From an uncultured Eubacteriales bacterium (GTDB lineage: Bacteria; Bacillota; Clostridia; Peptostreptococcales; Anaerovoracaceae), in assembly GCA_902803185.1 (NCBI GenBank), contig CADCOV010000223.1:1-16696 (forward strand): a DNA stretch of 16,696 nucleotides, read 5' to 3'. The position numbers were made by a program, and so were the translations under genes. Shown piece by piece: positions 6,539 to 11,971 of the stretch. The stretch's first letter is position 1; the number at the start of each line of letters is the position of its first letter. Below the pieces are notes generated by a model. That model ran no database searches. It saw only the letters and a list, made by a program, of their open reading frames with translations, and was not told the origin of the DNA.

Positions 6539-7939
6539 TCAGGCCTCTCCGCCGTCGTCGCCGCTGCCCGGCTCTTCGGTGCTGCCGGAGTCGTCTCCCC
6601 CGTCATCGCCGGAGCTTTGGTCGCCGCTTTGGTCATCGCCGCCGCTTTGGTCGCCGCCGCCGGACTGATCGTCTCCGCCGGACCGGTCATCACCGCCGCC
6701 CTTGTCGTCGCCGCTGTCGGACTTGGAGTCGTCCTTGTCCTCCGGCACCGTCACCACCACGTAGAGCTCCTGCGGCTCCGCGCCGATCGCGCTGTAGGTG
6801 CCGCTGCACTCGATCTGGATCGGCACCGCCGAGGTGCCCGCCCCCAGCTCGGAGACGTCGATGGACAGGGAGATGTCCTCTTTGCTGATGCGGTTGAGGT
6901 CCGCCGCCCGGCCCCTGGCCGTGATGACGATGGATGGCGAGGATGCCATCACATACTGCAGCGCGCTGCTCTGGCCCGTCATGGTCACCTCGGAGGAGTT
7001 GAAGGTATAGGACTGCTCCATCATCCCCGTGACCTTCACGCTCAGGGCGAGCGGTCCGTTCTGGTCGGAGATGCTGACTCCCTTCGGGAGGTTGGAGAAG
7101 AGCAAAGCGATCTCCGTGTCCTCCACGATGTTGGTGATGTCCACCGGGTCCGCGGTGATGATCCCGACCCCCTTGAGGTCGCTGGCGAGGCCCGTGATCA
7201 GGACCTCATCCGGCGCGGTGGTCGTTCTCTCCGCGTCGTCGGTGCTGGTATCGGTGACAGGCACCGTCAGCTTGACGGTCTTGACCTGGGTCAGGATCGC
7301 CGTGACGGAGGCGCTGCTGTAGTTCATGGAGATCCGCTCCACCGGGTGGCCGGTCTCGTCCACCGCAGTGAGCTGGGTGGTCATGGTGGCTGCCTCTTCC
7401 GTGATGTCGGAAGCCGCGATCTGTCCTCTGACCATGGTCACCTGGTCGACCAGGGACTGGGCGCCGCTGATCTCGACGGTCGTCGGGTCCAGCTCCAGGA
7501 CGCTGCCGTCCTCCCCCTCATCGAAGGTGCCGGTGAACTGGATGTCCACGTCCACCGTCTTGGCGCTCAGCGGTTCTACGGTGACCACGACCCGGCTCAC
7601 GGAACGGGAGGAGACGGTGATGCCGCTCGGCACCCTGACCGTGACGACCAGTTCGTTGTCTCCCCGGACCGCCGCCGCCAGGTCCACAGCGGCCACGATA
7701 TCGCTCGCGCTGACAGAGGACAAAGCGGTGCGGCTGCCCGTCAGCGTCACGTCGATGGTCTCCGTGCTGATGTCGCTGACCGCGAGCCCCCGCTCTCTCA
7801 AAACGCTCTCGTTATAGAAGGAGACCTTGACGCCGTTCACCGGCTTGCTGGTCTCCGGATCCTGCCCGACGACGTAGACCCAAAGGGCCACGGCGAGGAT
7901 CAGGGACAGGATGATCTTGAAATTCCGGTTGTTAAGCAT
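6539..7939 (-). CDS. cdaR: YbbR-domain protein, regulator of diadenylate cyclase (CdaR)
   Basis: 466 aa. CdaR is a membrane-anchored extracytoplasmic protein that modulates CdaA. Residues 7-25 form one hydrophobic segment after a short basic N terminus (NNRNFKIILSLILAVALWVY), followed by VVGQ and several YbbR-type beta repeats up to about residue 398. The last 68 residues (399-466) are a low-complexity acidic tail of Asp, Gly, Ser and Gln with repeated SGGDDQ-like units, which core YbbR proteins lack. The start overlaps the end of cdaA by 8 nt, so translation is likely coupled. Gene order cdaA-cdaR is the conserved one, but ahcY rather than glmM follows. Identity rests on the N-terminal anchor, repeat character and neighbour. 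Confidence 0.88.
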   Translation of the reverse strand: MLNNRNFKIILSLILAVALWVYVVGQDPETSKPVNGVKVSFYNESVLRERGLAVSDISTETIDVTLTGSRTALSSVSASDIVAAVDLAAAVRGDNELVVTVRVPSGITVSSRSVSRVVVTVEPLSAKTVDVDIQFTGTFDEGEDGSVLELDPTTVEISGAQSLVDQVTMVRGQIAASDITEEAATMTTQLTAVDETGHPVERISMNYSSASVTAILTQVKTVKLTVPVTDTSTDDAERTTTAPDEVLITGLASDLKGVGIITADPVDITNIVEDTEIALLFSNLPKGVSISDQNGPLALSVKVTGMMEQSYTFNSSEVTMTGQSSALQYVMASSPSIVITARGRAADLNRISKEDISLSIDVSELGAGTSAVPIQIECSGTYSAIGAEPQELYVVVTVPEDKDDSKSDSGDDKGGGDDRSGGDDQSGGGDQSGGDDQSGDQSSGDDGGDDSGSTEEPGSGDDGGEA

Positions 7940-8780
7940 CCTTCTTCCCTCCTCCCAGCAGTTTCTTCAGCCAGCTGAACCTTCCGGTCTCATCCTCCGG
8001 CTTCAAATAGAGGTTCAGGAGAAGCTTCTCCACCTCTTTGGCGTCCAGGAACCGGCGGAGCCTTCCGCCTCTGGCCACCGAAATGACGCCGTTCTCCTCG
8101 CTGACGATGAGGACCACAGCGTCCGAGTTCTCCGTGATGCCGATGGCAGCCCGATGCCGGGTGCCAAGCTCCTTATTCAGATCGAGGCTGGCCGTCAGCG
8201 GCAGCACGCAGCCAGCCGCATGGATCCGGTCGCCCCGGACGATGGCGGCGCCGTCGTGGAGCGGCGCGCCCTTGTAGAAGATGTTGCCGATCATCTCCGC
8301 CGAGATCTCCGCGTCGATGACGGTGCCGGTCTCGGCGATGTCCCCCAGGGTGACCTCCTGCTCGATGACGATCAGGGCGCCGGTCCTCGTGGCGGAGAAC
8401 CCGTCGATGGCCTTGACGAACTCGTCGGTGATCCGCTTGGCGTCGGTCTTCTCGAGCTGGGCCCTGGTCGGGAAGATGGATCCCCTCGCCAGATGCTCCA
8501 GGCCCCGACGCAGCTCCGGCTGGAAGATGACGACCAAAGCGATGAGCCCGATGTTCAGGGTGCTCCTGAGCAGCCAGTTCAGCATGTACATGTGCAGGGC
8601 CTGGGAGGCGAAGAAGGCCGCGATCAAAAGGCCGAGCCCCTTGACCAGCTGCTCCGCCCTGCTGTTGCTGATGAATCCCAGTATCTTGTAGATGAGGAAG
8701 GCCACCACAAGAATGTCCAGGATATCGGTGATGCTTATACCCGTCGTGATGTTGGAAATGAATTCCTTCAAAATGGTCAT
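7932..8780 (-). CDS. cdaA: Membrane-bound diadenylate cyclase CdaA (DAC domain)
   Basis: 282 aa, the typical CdaA length. It joins two ATP to make cyclic di-AMP, the second messenger for potassium/osmotic balance and cell-wall homeostasis. The N terminus has about three membrane helices (near 18-37, 45-63 and 72-87), then a DAC (DisA_N) domain from about residue 100. Catalytic motifs are intact: DGA at 176-178 within GAPLHDGAAIVRG, and GTRHRAA at 206-212. The short Lys-rich tail is usual. First gene of the operon cdaA-cdaR-ahcY-ywlG-nadE-murE; a promoter lies at 8820-8848 and purine-rich GGGGAAGGG serves as ribosome site. Confidence 0.95.
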   Translation of the reverse strand: MTILKEFISNITTGISITDILDILVVAFLIYKILGFISNSRAEQLVKGLGLLIAAFFASQALHMYMLNWLLRSTLNIGLIALVVIFQPELRRGLEHLARGSIFPTRAQLEKTDAKRITDEFVKAIDGFSATRTGALIVIEQEVTLGDIAETGTVIDAEISAEMIGNIFYKGAPLHDGAAIVRGDRIHAAGCVLPLTASLDLNKELGTRHRAAIGITENSDAVVLIVSEENGVISVARGGRLRRFLDAKEVEKLLLNLYLKPEDETGRFSWLKKLLGGGKKDA

Positions 8781-8819
8781 GACCCTTCCCCTTCCATATA
8801 GTTAGACTTAATCTATATT

Positions 8820-8848
8820 ATTTTACATGACAATGGTGTGCATTTCAA
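8820..8848 (-). promoter_or_regulatory. Promoter of the cdaA operon
   Basis: On the minus strand, TTGAAA (8843-8848), a 17-bp spacer and TAAAAT (8820-8825). The start would be near 8813, giving a leader of about 33 nt. It lies just downstream of the hpf terminator, so the cdaA operon and hpf are separate units. Confidence 0.75.
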
Positions 8849-8865
8849 TCTTTTCAGAGGAATCG

Positions 8866-8901
8866 GCGAAAATTAAAGGGGGCTGCCTTCCGGCAGCCCC
8901 C
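8866..8901 (-). terminator. hpf terminator
   Basis: A perfect 10-bp stem, GGGGGCTGCC (8878-8887) with GGCAGCCCCC (8892-8901), and a 4-nt loop. Read on the minus strand it is followed by TTTAATTTT (8869-8877). The stem begins 18 nt after the hpf stop codon. Confidence 0.92.
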
Positions 8902-8919
8902 GCGGGTCTCGTCTCGTGA

Positions 8920-9453
8920 TCAGTATTTGGTTTCCAGAACGCCGTAGTTGCCGTCGTTCTTCTTGTATACGATGTTGACCAGGTCGCTTTCATCGTTGAT
9001 GAACACGTAGAAGTCGTGGTCGATCATCTCCATCTGCAGGATCGCGTCCTCCACCGCCATCGGGGTGAGATCCAGGCTCTTGGTCCTGGTGATGTGGCCG
9101 ATCTCCTCGACGATCTCCTCCTCCGGCGTCGGGATCGCCTCGAACCGGACGGATTTGTTATCGTTATATCTCTTCTGCAGCTTGCCCTTGAACTTGGACA
9201 TCTGGCTCGCAAGTTTGTCTATCGACTTGTCGATGCATTCGTAAATGTCGTCGCCCACCTGCTCAGTTCTGAACTGAGCCCCCTTCGCGTTGATGTTGAC
9301 CTCGATCTTGTCCTTGCCTCTCTCCTGGGAGAGCAGCACCTTTGCCGCAATGTCATCGGAGAAGAACTTTCCGAGCTTGTCCAGCTTCTTGTCGATGGTG
9401 TCCTCGAGGTGCTTGTTGGTTTTGTAGTTTTTGCCGGTGATTGTGATTCTCAT
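8920..9453 (-). CDS. hpf: Ribosome hibernation promoting factor, long form (HPF/RaiA/YvyD)
   Basis: 177 aa from the second of two adjacent ATG codons. I prefer 9453 over 9456 because the AAGGAGG (9460-9466) is then 6 nt away rather than 3. Residues 1-100 form the S30AE/RaiA domain (MRITITGKNYK..., KLDKLGKFFSDDIAAKVLLS) that binds the 30S decoding region. After a linker rich in Glu and Pro (about 107-116), residues 118-177 form the C-terminal dimerisation domain of long HPFs (TRTKSLDLTPMAVEDAILQM, HDFYVFINDES, VVYKK-like NIVYKKNDGNYGVLE), which joins two 70S ribosomes into 100S dimers. It has its own promoter, a structured leader and a strong terminator. Upstream lies a raiA-like structured RNA. 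The secA gene that often follows hpf in Bacillota is absent; cdaA follows. Confidence 0.95.
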   Translation of the reverse strand: MRITITGKNYKTNKHLEDTIDKKLDKLGKFFSDDIAAKVLLSQERGKDKIEVNINAKGAQFRTEQVGDDIYECIDKSIDKLASQMSKFKGKLQKRYNDNKSVRFEAIPTPEEEIVEEIGHITRTKSLDLTPMAVEDAILQMEMIDHDFYVFINDESDLVNIVYKKNDGNYGVLETKY

Positions 9454-9470
9454 CATCTGCCTCCTTACCG

Positions 9471-9528
9471 TTTCACCTCCGGCAGTCTCCCGGGGAAGTC
9501 GTTTCCCCGGCAGGCAGCTGAGGCGAAA
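9471..9528 (-). promoter_or_regulatory. Folded 5' leader of hpf
   Basis: The hpf leader can form two stacked stems. The outer 9-bp stem pairs 9520-9528 (TTTCGCCTC in the RNA sense) with 9471-9479 (GAGGTGAAA), including one G-U pair. The inner stem is a perfect 8-bp CCGGGGAA/TTCCCCGG hairpin with a 5-nt loop (9490-9510). The outer 3' arm ends only 4 nt before the AAGGAGG ribosome site, so folding could affect translation or mRNA stability. Whether it matches a described raiA-associated hairpin cannot be judged by eye. Confidence 0.6.
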
Positions 9529-9544
9529 CTAACTTTGTGTCTAT

Positions 9545-9553
9545 AGTATACCA
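9545..9553 (-). promoter_or_regulatory. Extended -10 promoter of hpf
   Basis: On the minus strand TGGTATACT is an extended -10 (TGnTATAAT type): TATACT at 9545-9550 with TG two bases upstream. No good -35 is present. The start would be near 9538, about 10 nt before the leader stems. Confidence 0.55.
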
Positions 9554-9574
9554 CAAAATTCTGAATTATAAAGA

Positions 9575-9780
9575 GGAAAATATAAAAGCGGCTGCGCAGC
9601 CGCCCGCCTGACCTGGTCTTTGCCCCCACACTTGCCTTGACCGGGATTTTCCCGAGGACTTACTTCTAAACTATGCCATGATCGCCGCGGCTTCCTGCTC
9701 ACGGTTTACGTGGATCCCTTTGCCCATAGCTGGCCTGGATTTTCAACCACAGACACGGACGGCTGCGCAGCCGCTTTTTT
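9575..9780 (-). ncRNA. raiA RNA: Structured non-coding RNA, probable raiA-motif RNA
   Basis: About 205 nt without a convincing ORF. The ends form an exact inverted repeat, AAAAGCGGCTGCGCAGCCG (9584-9602) against 9760-9778, extended by five pairs (two G-U) to arms 9584-9607 and 9755-9778: a 24-bp closing helix. On the minus strand the 3' arm is followed by TTTTATATTTTCC, so it can also act as terminator. Inside, in the minus sense, lie GGTTGAAAATCC, GGGATCCACG with a CACG/CGTG hairpin, a GCTATG/CATAGT pairing, and hairpin CGGGAAAATCCCG. The raiA motif is a ~200-nt ncRNA described upstream of raiA (hpf) in Bacillota and Actinomycetota; length, placement, orientation and closing stem fit. Purine-rich loops favour the minus strand. 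No clear own promoter was found; it may be processed from the upstream transcript. A 6S-like RNA is the alternative. Confidence 0.7.
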
Positions 9781-9809
9781 GATTCTGTTTTCAAGGTGCA
9801 CTGCCGCAT

Positions 9810-10625
9810 CTACAGCAGTCTCTTATAGATGTCCAGCATGCTCTCGATCTGGTAGCGGAGCAGCCAGGCCGCATCGTTGTACGCCGGCTCTTCCTTGATC
9901 CGCCGCAGCAGCTGCGGATAATACTTTTCGGTCTCCGCGATCATCCGGTAGATTCTCTCGCGGCTGAGGCCCCACGCCATCGTGGTCAGGTTGTTGCATC
10001 GGTCGATGCATTTGATCAGCGCGGCTGCGGGTTCCGCCTCCAGGGCAGCATAATAAGCGTCCATCACCTGCTCCCGATCCTGCCCATTCGCCTTCTCGTG
10101 GGTCATCAAAACGACCAGCCTCCTTGCCGGTTCCCCCACAGGGAGGTCTTCTGCGGTCTTTCCGCAATCCTCGATCACATCGTGGAGCAGGATGGCGGCG
10201 ATCACCGCGTCCTCTTTGATCCCCATGGAAAGGGCGTGGCAGGCCATGTTCAGCGGATGGTAGATGTACGGCGTCTTCGACCGTTTCCGTGTCTGTCCGT
10301 GATGCGCTTCCACCGCATAGTCCAGTGCCCGCAGCGTGTCCGTCAGGCCCAGGCCCTTAGCTGTGGCCTTGACGAAGGTCTTCATATGTTCCCAATCGTA
10401 GATCACGTCCTTCGTTCGGAACGTACCGCGTTTTTCCTCCACGATCGAGGAAACGGATGTATCCAGCACCTCTGCCAGACGGATCAGGTTGTCCGTGTCC
10501 GGCCGGTACTCGTCCCTTTCCCAGGCAGAGACCGCCTGAAAGGACACGTCCAGACGCTCTGCCACCTGTTCCTGGGTCATGCCGATCGACGCCCTCGCTC
10601 TTCTGATATTATCTCCGATACTCAT
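9810..10625 (-). CDS. XRE-type HTH fused to SpoT/MESH1-like HD hydrolase domain
   Basis: 271 aa. Residues 5-62 are a Cro/C1-type HTH (IGMTQEQVAERLDVSFQAVS, then WERDEYRPDTDNLIRLAEVL). Residues about 95-230 form an HD domain with the (p)ppGpp-hydrolase pattern of RelA/SpoT and MESH1: HHGQTRKRSKTPYIYHPL (108-125), LLHDVIED (146-153) with H148, D149, E152 and D153, and the CIDRCNN block (206-212) with Asp208. All residues expected for Mn-dependent pyrophosphohydrolysis appear present; no synthetase or TGS/ACT domain follows. I infer a regulator that hydrolyses, or is controlled by, an alarmone-like nucleotide. It starts 9 nt after an unrecognised gene, so both form a cassette. GC is visibly lower than in neighbours. 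Domain calls are solid, substrate is not. Confidence 0.85.
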   Translation of the reverse strand: MSIGDNIRRARASIGMTQEQVAERLDVSFQAVSAWERDEYRPDTDNLIRLAEVLDTSVSSIVEEKRGTFRTKDVIYDWEHMKTFVKATAKGLGLTDTLRALDYAVEAHHGQTRKRSKTPYIYHPLNMACHALSMGIKEDAVIAAILLHDVIEDCGKTAEDLPVGEPARRLVVLMTHEKANGQDREQVMDAYYAALEAEPAAALIKCIDRCNNLTTMAWGLSRERIYRMIAETEKYYPQLLRRIKEEPAYNDAAWLLRYQIESMLDIYKRLL

Positions 10626-10634
10626 ACCCTGCCC

Positions 10635-11162
10635 CTAGTCGATGTAACCAAAACTGTAGATCTTCGTCGCGCCTGCAGCCGCAAGGTCCGCTTCCACCTC
10701 GTTTTGGACGGTCTCCATGAATCCCTGATCCCAACAATCACTGGTGACGCCGATGTCTTCCGGCCAGATCTCCACCGGGAGTCCGTTCAGCAGGCACTCC
10801 GTTTTGACCAGCTTCGAAGGCCATCCCGGAGCCGCGTCCCAGGCCGTCTTTCTTTCCCGGAACTTCTCTTTCCAGAGAGCGCGAAGGTTTGCGAGGACCT
10901 GCCCGTTGACCCTCTCAGAAGCCTGCTTTTCCGGGATCCGTTCGATCTCGTCCATGCGGTCCAGACAACCGAACCGATAAGGGGATCCCTCCGGCTCATA
11001 GGGATCGAACCCCAGGAGATGCCCCATGATCAGAGCGTGATCATCCGGCTCCCACCGGCCATCCCGGAACAAGCAGTCCCGTACGTGGCCATCCTCCCAT
11101 GCCCGTCTCCCGACCAGTTTGCCGCGGATCAAGTAGTATATCGTTTCTCTTTCCTTATCCAT
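10635..11162 (-). CDS. Hypothetical protein, cassette partner of the XRE-HD gene
   Basis: 175 aa from ATG 11160-11162, which follows AAGGAGG by 8 nt; an upstream in-frame ATG (MCKEDEH) would overlap that ribosome site. I do not recognise the family. The protein is soluble, without signal peptide or membrane helix, and rich in Trp, Asp, Glu and Arg. Visible blocks are RDCLFRDGRWEPDDHALIMG (about 28-47), GFDPYEPEGSPYRFG (51-65) and a C-terminal GFMETVQNEVEADLAAAGAT followed by KIYSFGYID. The downstream XRE-HD gene begins 9 nt after its stop, so the two are likely translated together. A toxin-antitoxin, phage-defence or effector/regulator pairing is possible, but nothing in the sequence shows activity. 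A weak TATGAT about 30 nt upstream may be the -10 box. Confidence 0.75.
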   Translation of the reverse strand: MDKERETIYYLIRGKLVGRRAWEDGHVRDCLFRDGRWEPDDHALIMGHLLGFDPYEPEGSPYRFGCLDRMDEIERIPEKQASERVNGQVLANLRALWKEKFRERKTAWDAAPGWPSKLVKTECLLNGLPVEIWPEDIGVTSDCWDQGFMETVQNEVEADLAAAGATKIYSFGYID

Positions 11163-11245
11163 GTGTTCGTCCTCCTTACACATGGATCATATCTGAGATC
11201 CCAGGGAAAGTGTAGCAGGCAGGCATTGAAGTTCAGCCCTTATGT

Positions 11246-11262
11246 CTCAAGTCATACTTGAG
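11246..11262. other. Perfect 7-bp inverted repeat across the comF stop codon
   Basis: CTCAAGT (11246-11252) and ACTTGAG (11256-11262) are separated by CAT and span the comF stop. No T-run follows on the minus strand, so it is not a classical terminator. It sits at the upstream edge of the lower-GC cassette and could be an operator or a weak RNA hairpin. Confidence 0.45.
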
Positions 11263-11971
11263 TCCCGCCCGGCTCGAATTCCACGTCCGTCTTTTCCCGG
11301 GCGGCGAAGGCGAGGAACACGACCTCCGCAGGCTCCGCTGCCCGCAGCGCGTCCCCGCAGGCCCGCCCGGTGCTGCCGGTGGTGGAAAAGTCGTCGATCA
11401 AAACGATCCGTTTCCCTTTCGCGAACCCTTCATAGCCTTCTCTGAGGGCGATGCTGCCGGCGATGTTGCTCATCCGCTCCTCCGGCCCCAGCCCTCTCAT
11501 CGGCCTCGTCTTCCTCGTCCTCACCAGGCAGTCCGGCACGCTTTCGGCGCTGATGAGGGGGGCGAGGTATTTCGCCATCAAAGCCGCCTGGTTGAAGCCC
11601 CGCGCCCTCTCCTTTTCCGGATGGAGGGGCACCGGCACCAGGATGTCGGCTTTGATGCCGGCGGCCGCGAGGCGGTCCGCCATGATCTTCGCCGCCTCCC
11701 TCGCGATGTAGCGGCGTCCGTTGTATTTCAGCGAGAAGATGATGCTCCGCTCGTAGATCCCGTAGTCCATGCAGCGCAGGAAGGGCATGCCCGCCCGGAT
11801 CTCCGGCGGATCCGCGTTCCACCGGATGTGGTCCATGCAGTGGTCGCAGAGGCTGTAGGTCCGGGTCCGGTCGATCAGGTTGCCGCAGCAGATGCAGTAC
11901 AGGGACGGCGGGAACAAGAGGTCCAGTGCCCCCTCCCCGGCCCGCCTGAGCAGCGCCGCCGCCCGGGTCAA
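11252..11971 (-). CDS. comF: ComF family phosphoribosyltransferase-like protein
   Basis: 239 aa. N-terminal zinc-finger-like cysteines, CICCGN (27-32) and CDHC (42-45), are followed by the ComF core: FSLKYNGRRYIA, LVPVPLHPEKERARGFNQA, RTRKTRPMRGL and the PRPP loop VLIDDFSTTGSTG. ComF proteins (ComFC/GntX) work with the ComFA helicase in DNA uptake and also occur where no competence is known. The start is TTG at 11969-11971, which overlaps the recD2 stop TGA in a TTGA arrangement and follows GGAGGG by 5 nt, so translation is coupled to recD2. No comFA is present in this window. Last gene of the yhaM-recD2-comF operon; the lower-GC cassette starts about 90 nt downstream. Confidence 0.92.
   Translation of the reverse strand: MTRAAALLRRAGEGALDLLFPPSLYCICCGNLIDRTRTYSLCDHCMDHIRWNADPPEIRAGMPFLRCMDYGIYERSIIFSLKYNGRRYIAREAAKIMADRLAAAGIKADILVPVPLHPEKERARGFNQAALMAKYLAPLISAESVPDCLVRTRKTRPMRGLGPEERMSNIAGSIALREGYEGFAKGKRIVLIDDFSTTGSTGRACGDALRAAEPAEVVFLAFAAREKTDVEFEPGGTQV

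Noticed and set aside
3587..8801. Long plus-strand frames across nadE, ywlG, ahcY, cdaR and cdaA
   Set aside because: All mirror conserved minus-strand genes and show the Val/His/Arg/Gly-rich composition typical of antisense frames in high-GC DNA.
9755..9782. Plus-strand terminator (palindromic stem followed by TTTTTT)
   Set aside because: No plus-strand gene or promoter precedes it; it is better explained as one arm of the closing helix of the minus-strand RNA.
9710..9898. 62-codon plus-strand frame over the ncRNA and XRE-HD 3' end
   Set aside because: No ribosome site and it crosses both the closing helix and the end of a well-supported gene.
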